NCBI GenBank assembly: GCA_946894095.1
Contig: OX335651.1
Span: 10,004,501-10,068,500, forward strand
Origin: Incurvaria masculella
Taxonomy: Eukaryota > Arthropoda > Insecta > Lepidoptera > Incurvariidae
Reading direction: 5' to 3'
DNA: 64,000 nt
The notes under the pieces are model-generated. The model searched no databases. It was not told the origin of the DNA and worked only from the letters and a program-made list of their open reading frames with translations. Positions 50,001 through 55,964 of the stretch are shown piece after piece. The position numbers were made by a program, and so were the translations under genes. How positions within the stretch are numbered: the stretch's first letter is position 1; every line of letters begins with the position of its first letter.

Positions 50001-52530
50001 AAAGGGGGGCCTCATACAAAAAACCTGATTATTTTGTATTAAATGTTGTACTATGGTACGGAACCCTTCGTCTGCGAGACCGACTCGCACTTGGCCGGTT
50101 CTTTGTACGAATTAAATTCGAATTTAATGCATTCATTCACATCCCAACATTCTCAAACCAGCTGTTTTTTGTTGTTTGGTTAGCAGGAATGCTATATTAT
50201 CCACACACCCTATAGCGTAGCACCCTGAGGTGTTAACTCGTCTGAGTAGGTCATTCATTACTATTTACGACAGGACGGGGGATAGTATCCCCTGATGTAA
50301 CAGTATGTTAAGATATTGCAATTTCTTTATGATTTTTTTTTATTCACGCTAGGTGGACAACTACGAATCGATGGAGTACCACTTCGACATCAAGGCATCG
50401 GCCGACGCCCAGTTCAACAACATCCAGTACATGTACATCGGCCGGAACGAGTCCATGACGGAGGGCTTCGTGGGCTGTGTGAGCCGCGTCGAGTTTGACG
50501 ACATTTATCCACTCAAGCTGCTCTTCCAGCAGGGAGGGCCCGCGAATGTCCGCAGCCTGGGAGGTACCGTCACCGCTGATAACTTTATGCTATGTTTAGC
50601 CACTCGAACATATTTTCCATCTAACTTATTGGACATGGATGGGTAATGTTACGCCTACCGTCTCGATAGATCACCAATCTTAACGCAATCTCAAAGTCAC
50701 TTGAAGGAAAGTATTTGAACTGAATGGAAAGAATTGACCACTTTTCATTGCTGCTTTAACTCCCTTTCATTCAATGCAATAACACCAACATTTCCGAAAC
50801 ACTTTCTTGTGGTTGTGACCAGTATGAAATTTAAAAAGCAAATGCAACCTGTATTGCCATTAGAACTATGACTTTTATCTTAAATTCTTGATCCATATGT
50901 TGAATGATTTTACTTTAGTTTTCTCTTAGAACCAACAGGTTACAAACCACTGTACCACTGAACTTGCACACTGCAGTTCCCCCGCCCCTAACCACATAAA
51001 ATCAAACTGGGAAACTTATTTCCTTTTTTTGTTAATTCCTGGATTTGTAGAGGATTTGAACTCGACAAAATTTGTATTGGTGATTATGGGTGTCACAATA
51101 GTCATTGTGTGATGGGTGGTATGCAGGACCGCTGACTGAAGACTTCTGCGGCGTGGAGCCCATCACGCACCCGCCGCTGGTGCTGGAGACTCGTCCGCCG
51201 CCGAACCTCGACCCTGACTTTGTCAACAGTGACTACCATAAAACCGACGAGGCCATCCTCGGCAGTGAGTCTCATTCATTTAATTTTCATCTATGTAGCA
51301 TATAGCATTATATTTTATATAGCACCCAAATGTCGAAGATAGAAGACATATTGTGCAAGGTGATCAGTTCAAACCCCGACACAGGTGCTGGCCACCCCCC
51401 ACCGGCCTGCCCAACAAGAGTCAAGAATTGTTCATGTGCATTATTATAATTATTTTGAAATGGTAGTCGGGCCGGAAAGCCCCGAATTGGTGTTTGTATC
51501 CCTACTTCACTGTGATCTGAGAAGATCTATTGTGACTTACTCATCAACACTACGCTTTTTGTAAAGTTTAGTAGATTTTGGGGGCGATCGATTTAAACTC
51601 ATCTGGATGAATCACATGACCGCCTAGGTCGGGTGGATAATTCTTTTGCATCTTGAGGGTCCACAGTCGCATAAAATGTGAAGAGTTCTCCTCGCGACAA
51701 AACTTGCAAAACCTAGATTTTGCGCAAACTCATGGGTTTGTTTGATTTCCAGTGACCTTGTAGAGCTCTTACAGTGAACCTAAGTTGATTTCCAGTGAGA
51801 TTCATTAGTTCACACGACCGCTTTTGTGAATAGACTTGCTTCGCGCTTATCGCTTGTGTAAGGCCCGGCAATTTGTGCCAGATAACTTTAGTTCTTTGCA
51901 GAGTTAAATTTCGCTTATTGCGGTGCTTTTTGTTATCCCGCGGAATGGTTCGGGTCCCATTCTGTATGGTTAGTCCAAGTTCTTACCTAAATCAGCATTT
52001 ACGGAACTTTGAAGTTATGTAAAAACATTAAACTCCACGCAAGTTTTACTACTTATTCTGTGGTTTTACTTCTTCAACCTGTCAAAATGTAACTAGGACT
52101 ACCAATTTGTATGAAAATGTAGAGTCGGCGTAAATGGCAATGTCAACGTATTATGGCGACGAACGTAAACTGTCAGATCAAACTCAGACTTGTTAACGCT
52201 TTTTTTTTAAATGCTAGTCGATCGGGGGGCTAGGGGCTCTGGGTTTTGATGCACTCTCTTTTGTGTTCGTCACCACTTCACGGCCCTCGAGCCCTTCACA
52301 TATACAGTGCAGCACTGATGCGCGTGTCTCTCCGTGCAGCGGTGCTGGCGGTGATCTTCCTGCTGCTGGTGGTGGTGGGCGTGGTGCTGGTGCGCGCGCT
52401 CTCGCGGCACAAGGGCGAGTACCTCACGCAGGAGGAGCGCGGCGCGGACGGGGCGCTCGACCCCGACACGGCCGCGCTGGCTGCCGCCACCGGCCCGCGC
52501 GTCACCAAGCGTCAGGAGTTCTTCATTTAA
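22960..52530 (+). CDS. Nrx-IV: Neurexin IV (Caspr-family septate junction protein)
   Basis: Single-pass adhesion protein of septate junctions, needed in Drosophila for epithelial and glial blood-nerve barriers with Contactin and Neuroglian. Coding exons: 22960-23020, 24748-24867, 27811-28007 or alternatively 29600-29796, 31601-31742, 32162-32365, 33039-33205, 33862-34038, 35970-36131, 38123-38339, 39609-39759, 42325-42431, 42931-43056, 43615-43818, 44727-44915, 45378-45515, 45692-45828, 46798-46949, 47450-47646, 48260-48400, 49081-49260, 49355-49488, 50353-50563, 51127-51264, 52340-52530. All junctions are GT-AG with matching phases, giving 3,843 nt and 1,280 residues, close to the fly protein. 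Approximate order: signal peptide 1-20, discoidin 32-173, LamG 174-355, LamG 357-532, EGF 533-568, fibrinogen-like 569-787, LamG 788-949, EGF 950-996, LamG 997-1171, membrane helix 1219-1238, tail ending EFFI. The identification is firm; untranslated exons are not determined. Confidence 0.95.
23021..24747 (+). other. Nrx-IV intron 1
   Basis: Begins GTACGT and ends CAG. It is AT-rich with short open frames of no coding character. A much decayed family A SINE-like copy sits at about 24420-24590 (GGTGCCATTGCAGG, GCTACACTGAACTGGATGG). Confidence 0.7.
24748..24867 (+). CDS. Nrx-IV: Nrx-IV exon 2: start of discoidin domain
   Basis: The acceptor is tcgacag and the donor GTGAGG. It encodes a Tyr-rich spacer, the first discoidin Cys (YECNEPLL) and SATSSM...ARLDG, which runs into either alternative exon 3. 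Phase 1 at both ends. Confidence 0.92.
24868..26422 (+). other. Nrx-IV intron 2, part before the nested gene
   Basis: AT-rich, no supported exon. It probably contains the promoter and 5' UTR of the nested transferase near its right end (CT/GT-rich stretch 26280-26395). Confidence 0.5.
26597..27439 (+). CDS. Aasdhppt: 4'-phosphopantetheinyl transferase (AASDHPPT type), intronless, nested
   Basis: Transfers the phosphopantetheine arm of CoA to a serine on carrier domains (cytosolic fatty acid synthase and aminoadipate-type enzymes in animals). The 280-residue product is near the usual size. Motifs: FDRDNFGKP at 74-82, NISHQGDFAVLAG at 96-108, VGTDVMKIEPP with the metal-binding Asp118, and FWCLKESYVKNIGIGL with Glu170 and Lys174; these match the human enzyme's catalytic motifs. 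The start is the ATG at 26597 after AAA; the frame runs open upstream to 26423 but that part is not conserved-looking. It lies whole within Nrx-IV intron 2 on the same strand. CAG at about 26395 may be an acceptor of a 5' UTR intron. Confidence 0.93.
   Translation: MANQRSIRWAFNVTNWVPTEADIVLASTCIQPEERLRIARFHFQNDAKSSLVGRLLMRKYVHLAAGIPYDAVRFDRDNFGKPILSNDFSSPRPSFNISHQGDFAVLAGEAAGHDVGTDVMKIEPPVNKNIADFFRIMRRQLSGWEWDTVRSYPTEAEQMGNFYRFWCLKESYVKNIGIGLNVDLEDISFKINTRYLKVGEIHSDTVLFLKGSMLEGWVFDETLLDEKHTAAVASKRNPFGCAPTPYSHLNFEDLVKEAKPFNTIDKNFTDDFFKKQLKHF
27603..27608 (+). terminator. Candidate polyadenylation signal of the nested transferase
   Basis: AATAAA lies 164 bp after the transferase stop and 203 bp before Nrx-IV exon 3a. 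Because both genes share the strand, Nrx-IV transcripts must read through it. Confidence 0.6.
27811..28007 (+). CDS. Nrx-IV: Nrx-IV alternative exon 3a (discoidin core)
   Basis: 197 nt, entry phase 1, exit phase 0. It encodes VNAWSASDNDFEQ...TQGRAHSSEFVEEYRISYG, the discoidin core closest to other Neurexin IV proteins. The donor is GTAAAG. It is interchangeable with 29600-29796; including both adds 197 nt and breaks the frame. By order it corresponds to fly exon 3. Confidence 0.92.
28066..28071 (+). promoter_or_regulatory. Candidate HOW/STAR-protein splicing element downstream of exon 3a
   Basis: ACTAAC, 59 bases past the exon 3a donor. It matches the ACUAAY core bound by HOW/Quaking proteins, which control Nrx-IV exon choice in Drosophila glia. 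A six-base match alone is weak evidence. Confidence 0.35.
29027..29321 (+). repeat. Interspersed repeat family B, full length
   Basis: Runs AAAACCGGCTAAGTGAGAGT to GGTACGGAACCCTAAAAA, with a short GACG microsatellite. The last third is near identical to the copy at 12086-12420. Confidence 0.85.
29525..29583 (+). promoter_or_regulatory. Candidate HOW/STAR motif cluster upstream of exon 3b
   Basis: Within 59 bases lie TAAC (29525), TAAC (29545), TAAC (29556), ACTAAG (29566) and ACTAAC (29578-29583). This core-plus-half-site arrangement resembles a Quaking response element. The last ACTAAC is also the best branch-point match for exon 3b, 17 bases before it. Confidence 0.45.
29600..29796 (+). 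CDS. Nrx-IV: Nrx-IV alternative exon 3b (mutually exclusive)
   Basis: Exactly 197 nt with the same phases as exon 3a. It encodes PLAWSPVD...TRGRRDTHEYVTEYALQYS, aligned residue for residue with 3a (AWS, GR, EY and Y...G shared) but otherwise diverged. The acceptor gcggtgaag has a weak pyrimidine tract and ACTAAC 17 bases upstream; the donor is GTATAT. By order it corresponds to Drosophila Nrx-IV exon 4, the alternative cell-type isoform. Confidence 0.9.
29949..30316. mobile_element. MITE family 2 (TTAA-flanked)
   Basis: TTAA at 29945-29948 and 30317-30320 flank GAACGGCCCGTAAG...TTACGGGCCGACC. It is about 80 bp longer than the copy at 19127 because of extra central sequence. Lies in the intron after exon 3b. 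Confidence 0.78.
30321..31600 (+). other. Rest of the intron after exon 3b
   Basis: AT-rich. No exon, RNA gene or recognised repeat is visible. Confidence 0.5.
31601..31742 (+). CDS. Nrx-IV: Nrx-IV exon 4: end of discoidin domain
   Basis: The acceptor is gttcccag. It encodes MFVGNDDGN...IRVNPTRW...LRLELYGCNY, the typical closing strands and last Cys of a discoidin domain. Donor GTGGGT, phase 0 to 1. Confidence 0.93.
32162..32365 (+). CDS. Nrx-IV: Nrx-IV exon 5: LamG 1, part 1
   Basis: Encodes the opening LamG strands (RFRFKTSTASGVLLYSRGTQ). Acceptor tttccag, donor GTGAGA, phase 1 at both ends. Confidence 0.92.
32594..32874 (-). repeat. Family A SINE-like element, head missing
   Basis: Body words TTATGATATTAGCCCAATAC and GGTACCAACCCGGGCGGGCT are present; it stops after AGCTCGCATTCGTAATGAAA, before the tRNA-like head. 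In Nrx-IV intron 5. Confidence 0.8.
33039..33205 (+). CDS. Nrx-IV: Nrx-IV exon 6: LamG 1, part 2
   Basis: Encodes SLSVGSLLDDNIWHDVVVSR, the central 'WH' strand of LamG. Acceptor cgcgcag, donor GTGTGT, phase 1 to 0. Confidence 0.92.
33206..33861 (+). other. Nrx-IV intron 6
   Basis: AT-rich, GTGTGT...GACAG, with nothing recognised in it. Confidence 0.6.
33862..34038 (+). CDS. Nrx-IV: Nrx-IV exon 7: LamG 1, part 3
   Basis: Encodes LYIGGVPN...NFTGCIENFYLN...YSCP, the closing LamG strands with the conserved Cys. Acceptor ttgacag, donor GTAAGT, phase 0. Confidence 0.93.
34677..35217. mobile_element. MITE family 1 (TTAA-flanked), copy 1
   Basis: TTAA at 34673-34676 and 35218-35221. The ends are GGTGACCCAACCCG and CGGGTTGGGCCGCC, imperfect inverted repeats; 541 bp. 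Other copies: 40026-40810, 41233-41774 and 54308-54849. No coding capacity. Confidence 0.85.
35249..35638 (-). repeat. Family A SINE-like element
   Basis: Nearly full length from TTTTTTTATGCGACCTGATA to the head GGCTACGAGCCGCTC (reverse of GAGCGGCTCGTAGCC). The 115-codon frame across it is non-genic. In Nrx-IV intron 7, right beside a MITE. Confidence 0.85.
35970..36131 (+). CDS. Nrx-IV: Nrx-IV exon 8: LamG 2, part 1
   Basis: Encodes EPPVVPVTFLTPGSYAKL to LLIYHDFKSKGYVK. Acceptor cccgcag, donor GTGAGC, phase 0. Its 3' 114 bases, donor and the following intron start are tandemly repeated twice downstream (36211-36570). Confidence 0.93.
36211..36519 (+). pseudogene. Two tandem pseudo-copies of the end of Nrx-IV exon 8
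   Basis: Copy 1 ends with donor GTGAGC at 36323 and copy 2 at 36514, each 191 bp after the previous donor. Both share a 2-bp loss relative to the exon, which shifts the frame and creates a TGA (CGCTTCTGAGATC). The copies are almost identical to each other. They retain consensus 5' splice sites but no acceptor, so they are decoy donors rather than alternative exons. Confidence 0.85.
36596..37033 (-). pseudogene. RTE-type reverse transcriptase C-terminal fragment
   Basis: On the minus strand it reads ETWTLTVAVVQRLKIAQRAM, then ERAMLGISIRD and KWQWAGHVSRRDD, the hallmark tail of RTE-clade reverse transcriptases. A frame change near 36800 breaks it. In Nrx-IV intron 8. Confidence 0.8.
37036..37125 (-). 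repeat. (AATGA)n microsatellite, tail of a non-LTR element
   Basis: A run of AATGA pentamers with two four-A irregularities adjoins the 3' end (minus strand) of the element to its right, so it is best read as that element's simple-repeat tail. Confidence 0.8.
37126..37740 (-). pseudogene. Jockey/CR1-type non-LTR retrotransposon, 3' end
   Basis: The minus-strand frame 37326-37715 reads LNYGIRYIFGLRKFDHIS, RAKLKWLNIRQRR and SARLWNQLPLTIRES, the C-terminal part of non-LTR reverse transcriptases. It is a 5'-truncated copy: RT palm motifs and endonuclease are absent. In Nrx-IV intron 8. Confidence 0.8.
38123..38339 (+). CDS. Nrx-IV: Nrx-IV exon 9: LamG 2, part 2
   Basis: Encodes VFLEDGKVKVEL...YNDGRWHSVLLT...ANYLIA. 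Acceptor tgtgtcag, donor GTGAGC, phase 0 to 1. Confidence 0.93.
38999..39275 (-). repeat. Family A SINE-like element, head missing
   Basis: Runs TTTTTTATGTCAGGTACATG to TTACATGGATTCCGAACCAT. A separate plus-oriented scrap of the same family lies at 38876-38910 (CCGCCCGGGTTGGTACCATC). In Nrx-IV intron 9. Confidence 0.75.
39609..39759 (+). CDS. Nrx-IV: Nrx-IV exon 10: LamG 2, part 3
   Basis: Encodes GKSGHRSRGFVGCMRLISVD...CCTNEVVFDACQMTDR, closing LamG 2 and leading into the first EGF. Acceptor cttgcag, donor GTACTA, phase 1 to 2. Confidence 0.92.
40026..40810. mobile_element. MITE family 1, foldback copy
   Basis: TTAA at 40022-40025 and 40811-40814. Unlike the other copies, both ends carry the same terminal segment: 40026-40260 is the inverted counterpart of about 40575-40810. 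This makes a long inverted repeat around a centre holding the family's usual middle. In Nrx-IV intron 10. Confidence 0.8.
41233..41774. mobile_element. MITE family 1, copy 3
   Basis: TTAA at 41229-41232 and 41775-41778; 542 bp, GGTGGCCCTACCCG to GGGTTGGGCCACC, in the same orientation as copy 1. Second MITE in the same Nrx-IV intron. Confidence 0.85.
41779..42324 (+). other. Nrx-IV intron 10, right part
   Basis: AT-rich with no recognised element. Confidence 0.5.
42325..42431 (+). CDS. Nrx-IV: Nrx-IV exon 11: EGF-like domain 1
   Basis: Encodes CNPNPCEHGGVCRQNS...CECGGTGYAGAVC, a six-Cys EGF module. Acceptor tatacag, donor GTGAGT, phase 2 to 1. Confidence 0.94.
42931..43056 (+). CDS. Nrx-IV: Nrx-IV exon 12: fibrinogen-like region, part 1
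   Basis: Encodes AINPLSCQAYKNVQ...GPLPPFPVTCEFY. Acceptor ttgcag, donor GTAAGG, phase 1 at both ends. Confidence 0.93.
43615..43818 (+). CDS. Nrx-IV: Nrx-IV exon 13: fibrinogen-like region, part 2
   Basis: Encodes DGRVLTAVEHATG...QDIVYDAS...CSQRLSYSC. Acceptor tttgtag, donor GTGAGT, phase 1. A decayed copy of its first 85 bases follows in the next intron. Confidence 0.93.
43834..43919 (+). pseudogene. Decayed partial copy of Nrx-IV exon 13
   Basis: It starts GTAG/CGGACGGTCG like the real acceptor and exon start 223 bp upstream. It follows the exon through GTGGATGGCTTCCAAGAGCT with scattered changes and ends without a donor. It lies 15 bp after the exon 13 donor. Confidence 0.8.
44020..44265 (+). 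pseudogene. Non-LTR retrotransposon C-terminal fragments
   Basis: A first piece reads WNKLPKDVVEAPSNNSFKNR, the tail of CR1/Jockey-type reverse transcriptases. A second, in another frame (about 44120-44265), ends DPKGLLRFVEELGWLK and a stop, typical of the end of RNase H-bearing elements. Both are remnants in intron 13. Confidence 0.6.
44727..44915 (+). CDS. Nrx-IV: Nrx-IV exon 14: fibrinogen-like region, part 3
   Basis: Encodes HPFAWWVSRDGQRMDYWAGA...CQCGVLGSCVDPTKWCNCDA, the Cys-rich core. Acceptor gcgcag, donor GTAATT, phase 1. Confidence 0.94.
44990..45230 (-). repeat. Family A SINE-like element, old copy
   Basis: Decayed but recognisable: ACATGGCTAATACCAC, GGTGCCACGCCAGGAC and AATGTGATGGTACCTACCCT. 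In Nrx-IV intron 14. Confidence 0.65.
45378..45515 (+). CDS. Nrx-IV: Nrx-IV exon 15: linker to LamG 3
   Basis: Encodes FLDDGGEISEKEYLPVKQLR...GRYTLGPLLCEGD. Acceptor ttttttag, donor GTACGT, phase 1. Confidence 0.93.
45692..45828 (+). CDS. Nrx-IV: Nrx-IV exon 16: LamG 3, part 1
   Basis: Encodes LFNNAVTFRIADATINL...DIYFEFKTTKENAVLLHSV. Acceptor cttgcag, donor GTAAGA, phase 1 to 0. Confidence 0.93.
46498..46745 (-). repeat. RTE-type non-LTR retrotransposon fragment
   Basis: Shares long words with 36596-37033 (TTTGCGTCCACTGCTGGACA, then CTTGATGTCGTCCCACC). The strand is set by the coding remnant in that copy. It ends 50 bp before Nrx-IV exon 17. Confidence 0.7.
46798..46949 (+). CDS. Nrx-IV: Nrx-IV exon 17: LamG 3, part 2
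   Basis: Encodes GVQDYIKLSIIGGDQLQFKF...LADNQWHSVSIERN. Acceptor cctacag. The donor is GTCCTT after CAACAG, a weak 5' splice site, but the phase-2 join to exon 18 restores the expected NRKEARIVVDG. Confidence 0.9.
47450..47646 (+). CDS. Nrx-IV: Nrx-IV exon 18: LamG 3, part 3
   Basis: Encodes KEARIVVDGALKNEV...VMGATVDYRDGFVGCMRALL. Acceptor accgcag, donor GTACGC, phase 2 to 1. Another 197-nt exon by coincidence. Confidence 0.93.
48260..48400 (+). CDS. Nrx-IV: Nrx-IV exon 19: EGF-like domain 2
   Basis: Encodes VGRCASSPCLNKGTCLEGYD...CDCRFTAFKGPIC, an EGF module. Acceptor tcggcag; donor GTACCA is suboptimal. Phase 1. Confidence 0.93.
48401..49080 (+). other. Nrx-IV intron 19
   Basis: No gene. 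Open frames at its left end are extensions of exon 19 past the donor. Confidence 0.6.
49081..49260 (+). CDS. Nrx-IV: Nrx-IV exon 20: LamG 4, part 1
   Basis: Encodes IGVNLRPNSIIKYDFMGS...VGFTTTNPKGFLLGFYSN. Acceptor ctttacag, donor GTATGT, phase 1. Confidence 0.93.
49355..49488 (+). CDS. Nrx-IV: Nrx-IV exon 21: LamG 4, part 2
   Basis: Encodes NLRVVFDFGFERQEIIFPN...GQYHDVRLSRKDSGSTLVLQ. Acceptor tgagcag, donor GTAAAT, phase 1 to 0. Confidence 0.93.
49821..50102 (-). repeat. Interspersed repeat family B
   Basis: Runs from about TTATGGTTCCATATGG (decayed end) through CTATTACTAAGCC-like and GCTGTCCGTCCGTCTGTCAC to CCGACTCGCACTTGGCCGG. In Nrx-IV intron 21. Confidence 0.8.
50353..50563 (+). CDS. 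Nrx-IV: Nrx-IV exon 22: LamG 4, part 3
   Basis: Encodes VDNYESMEYHFDIKASADAQ...YIGRNESMTEGFVGCVSRVE. Acceptor cacgctag, donor GTACCG, phase 0 to 1. Confidence 0.93.
50630..50790 (-). repeat. Family A SINE-like relic
   Basis: Faint matches (GGACATGGATGGGTAATG, GAACTGAATGGAAAG, TTCATTCAATGCAAT) in the family order. Strongly decayed. Confidence 0.45.
51127..51264 (+). CDS. Nrx-IV: Nrx-IV exon 23: juxtamembrane stalk
   Basis: Encodes PLTEDFCGVEPITHPPLVLE to HKTDEAILG, a proline-rich acidic stalk before the membrane. Acceptor tatgcag, donor GTGAGT, phase 1. Confidence 0.92.
51463..51985 (-). pseudogene. Non-LTR retrotransposon 3' end, second copy
   Basis: Aligns with 63566-64000 in the same orientation: AGAAGATCTATTGTGACTTA, GGTCCACAGTCGCATAAAAT and GAGCTCTTACAGTGAACCTA recur with small changes. 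The coding frame is broken here. In Nrx-IV intron 23. Confidence 0.75.
52340..52530 (+). CDS. Nrx-IV: Nrx-IV exon 24: membrane helix and cytoplasmic tail
   Basis: Encodes VLAVIFLLLVVVGVVLVRAL, a single membrane helix, then HKGEYLTQEERGADGALD and a tail of about 43 residues ending QEFFI. The GEYLTQEE region matches the band 4.1/Coracle-binding part of Neurexin IV; the C-terminal EFFI fits a hydrophobic PDZ-binding motif. Stop TAA at 52528-52530. Confidence 0.94.
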
Positions 52531-52633
52531 TTTCACAATCGATCGATCTGCGTGTGTTGCCTTGCCCGGTGCAACTATTCTGAAATACTTCTGCATTTGT
52601 TACAAGATAAATAGCTGGATAAGGCACAATGCA

Positions 52634-52639
52634 AATAAA
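52634..52639 (+). terminator. Candidate Nrx-IV polyadenylation signal
   Basis: AATAAA lies 104 bp after the stop codon. Other AT-rich hexamers farther downstream are possible, so a longer 3' UTR cannot be excluded. Confidence 0.5.
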
Positions 52640-52724
52640 TTTGTTTTGTCAGTGTGGAATCCTAGCAAAATTTACCTAGCATTTAGTACCACTATCATAA
52701 AGTTTCACGAGGCTTGCGTGTATA

Positions 52725-52908
52725 GATAGCGGCAACGTACCCATGGTTGGAGCGGCAATGAAACATTTTCAATTTTTGCATCCAGTTCAATGTAGCCATG
52801 CTCATACAGGAGAGGTCGTGGCATGGCGCCTAACTCCTTCAGGAATGTGGTGTATTGGGCTCACGGTAGTGGTGTGGTATTAGCCATCCATGTCAGGTTG
52901 AATAAATT
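52725..52908 (+). repeat. Family A SINE-like element, 3' part
   Basis: GAGCGGCAATGAAA, TCCAGTTCAATGTAGCCATG and TAGCCATCCATGTCAGGTTG in plus orientation. The tRNA-like head is missing. Immediately downstream of Nrx-IV. Confidence 0.75.
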
Positions 52909-54303
52909 AAAAACAACGAAATACGAATGTCCAAGAAGTTATTTCCCTTGTATCCATAGCACTTGTACAAAACTATGTTTATATTTTCTCTCAGAATGTT
53001 GTACATTTTGCCAACCGTGTTATTTGACAATGTGTGAATTTAATGTCAATATGGCATGGTGAAGCTGTCTGCATGTATCGTACATACGAAAGTAAAAGCA
53101 AGACTCTCGAAACTTTGTGAAACAGTCGTACCACTAAAAAATTGGCAGGGACGGGGCTTTTTTTATACAGTGCCCAAATCCTACCTCCACATAATGTTTG
53201 TTGAAAATAATATTACTAACTTTCTTACATGAATTTGTTTTGCAGTCAAAATTTACGACTGATTGCAATGGAAGGTTTTTCTTTAGTAGAAAATGCTTCA
53301 ATCTCACTAGATTACGAAACATTTTGTGTAGGTAGGCCAGTACTATACCATTGTCAAAATATCTTCCAATATAGTCTAAACCAGGCACTTTCACTTTAGG
53401 TTATAATTTTGCTTTGCCATATTGTAACTTTTGGAATTTGACCAGCGATGTATTTTACACTTTCAGTTTTAAAGGTTTTTGAATTGGAGATGGAGGATTT
53501 AGAATTTCAGTAGGGAGTGTTAGTCGATTAGCGACGATATCACAATAGTGCAAGTGTGCAAGTAAGTGTACCTGCTCTTTGCAGGTTTATTCTTTTGTGA
53601 GCTGAATCGTGTTTTTCTACTGCATCGGTCATATGAATTGGGTTTTTGTAGTTTTTTTATTAGTGTTTTAAGTAATAGTTTGAGAAGTCAAATTGATCTT
53701 GTTTATTTTCCGTCCATGTTATCTTAATTTACTTTTTAAATGTCCTAGGCAGGTTTAATAAAATGTGTGTTTATGATTTGAGTATAATTAATTTTGAAGA
53801 TTGTATTAGCAGTTGTTTTAAAAGAAAAGTTTAGTTTTTTAGCAAAAGGTAAGATTTGGTGAGCGTATATCAAGCTAACAGTACAAATGTATGGAGACGT
53901 ATGTAACAAGGTTGGATTATTATGGGAAAGTGCAGGCGGGTTGTGCCTTACGTAGATAAGATCCCTCCCACGCTGGAGGAAGCGAACACTTTCTCCATCC
54001 AACTATGTTGACAATGTTTTGTTTTATGTATGAATTGACTAAGATTTGACAAATACATTTTATATGGAATTTGGCCTTTCTATTATTTATCCATATGGTA
54101 ACATTATTTTGCTATTTTGTTATAACTGGATTTTTTTTAATTTAGACATCAACTGTGCCTGTTTAAGCATAAATCATAAAAGCCGATTATTCTGCTGCTG
54201 TTTCGTATTGAGTTTTTCAATTTTCGGTGCGACAACACAACATGGGAAACAACAACAAATATTTGATGCATTCAAATCTACTTCCATTCTGTGCTTATGA
54301 CTT
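52909..54303. other. Intergenic or 3' UTR of Nrx-IV, no gene
   Basis: AT-rich; no frame with coding character. It might be long 3' UTR of Nrx-IV. Confidence 0.4.
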
Positions 54304-54307
54304 TTAA

Positions 54308-54849
54308 GGTGGCCCAACCCGGCGGCCTCAACTCATTTGCGGGCACGGTACAAAACCGTGCTGTTGCGCTCTGGGACCTTCTCTGTTTCTAAGAATAAGA
54401 CAGGCTCCGTGATAAGGAAGATGCAACCTGTCCACAAAAAAGACAATGTGCATAGTGTATGATTTGGTAATATTTACGAAAATTTTAATTTCAAAACGAC
54501 TTATAGCTAAAAGTAAACCACGACCGCTGTAGTCAAAATTCTAACAAAAACCTAATAGATTATAAATTTTGATTAAATAAGCTATGTCTGATGACTAATC
54601 TTTTTAAGATGTTCTTAATTTATCATTGCGTAATCCACCTCCAAAGTTATTGTATAAAACGCGCGAAAAATCCAAACTTTCGGACGTTATAACTTGGAAA
54701 CCAAACACAATTTTACAATGCGAACGGTCATCAGACATCTAGTTCAATCAAATAAAGCTATTTTGAGCAAAATTTTTGATCTCTGACAAGAAATATAGGC
54801 GTGATCTTCTTTCCCCTTTTGTATGGGGAGATGACCGGGATGGGCCGCC
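54308..54849. mobile_element. MITE family 1, copy 4 (inverted orientation)
   Basis: TTAA at 54304-54307 and 54850-54853; 542 bp, GGTGGCCCAACCCGG to TGGGCCGCC. The internal text is the reverse complement of copies 1 and 3. Confidence 0.85.
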
Positions 54850-55379
54850 TTAATTCAAGGTTTTCAGTCGTTTTTTGTCACTTGCAATGTTGCTAGTGGA
54901 AAAATATTTTGTTTATTTAGATTTTATTTTATTTGGCATGTCAACATCATTTTACACACAATCTAGACATATTTCATTATAACAAAGAAGACATTGAAAC
55001 AAATATATTTAATTATAGTTAAAGACTTACACATCCTTCTTAAAAGTAATCTATACAACTACTAACATTACATAGAATACTAACAACTACATTAGTAGAA
55101 ATTTCACTAGAGTACGAATGGCTGCTTAATGTTGACCATTATTAGTAGCAGTAATAATTAGACACCGGGTCCACGCTTTTGTTCGGCTCAACTCCCTGTA
55201 TGGGACAGTGGAATAAATGGACATTGTGCGAGTCGGTATGTTCGAAGGTTTCTTCCTGTTCATCCTTTCAAATGGGGGCTCGAACGCACATGCTAAGTTT
55301 ATTTGGAGGTAACTCCAGAGGTGGCCTCCTCAAAGTGATCCTCAAATGATTGCCATGTGACAAGTTTGCATCTTCGTAA

Positions 55380-55722
55380 GCAAAGGAGTTAGGTGCCATG
55401 CCAGGACCTCCCCTTTATGATCACGGCTACATTGAACTGGATGGAAAACATGGACAATTTTTAATCGCCGCTTCGTCCATATTTTCATTCAATGCGATGG
55501 TATCAACCCAGGCAGGCTTAAACCCTACCACCTAGTAGGGAAAGGGGACCTACAGTTTTACATGGATTCCAAACTATGGAGCATGCATTTCGTCACGAAT
55601 GCGTGACGAAATGTATTTATCCAACTTAGAAAGAGAAAAAAAGTCTTGCATGAATGAGGATTTAAACCCAGACCTCTGGTATGCTAGGCAAATCCCTGCG
55701 CCACTAGGCTACGAGCCGCTTA
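55380..55722 (-). repeat. Family A SINE-like element
   Basis: From AAAGGAGTTAGGTGCCATGC to the complete head CGCCACTAGGCTACGAGCCG. Its distal end (the ATGCGACCTGACATGG side) is missing. It borders the 3' end of the minus-strand membrane-protein gene. Confidence 0.82.
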
Positions 55723-55796
55723 ACGTAACTCGCTGTAACGCTCACATAACATTTGACATTTCACACAAATAATCAGTCAACAAAATGCGTTGCACG

Positions 55797-55964
55797 CTAC
55801 AAGAGCGCAGCGAGAGCGAAGCAGGCGGCGGTGGCGGCGGCGCCGGCGGCGAGGCGCGTGCGCAGGCGGCGCGGCGGGGAGGGGAGGGTCGCGCGGCGCA
55901 GGCGCAGCGCCGGCAGCGCCGCGTGCAGCGCGTCCGGCAGCATGAAGCCCACGTCGCGCACCAC
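55797..55964 (-). CDS. Membrane protein exon 4 (terminal)
   Basis: Acceptor gccgcag, phase 0. Encodes VVRDVGFMLPDALHAALPAL, an Arg/Pro-rich stretch and a final Ala-rich hydrophobic run of about 18 residues ending AALL. Extremely GC-rich. Confidence 0.75.
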   Translation of the reverse strand: MVRDVGFMLPDALHAALPALRLRRATLPSPPRRLRTRLAAGAAATAACFALAALL

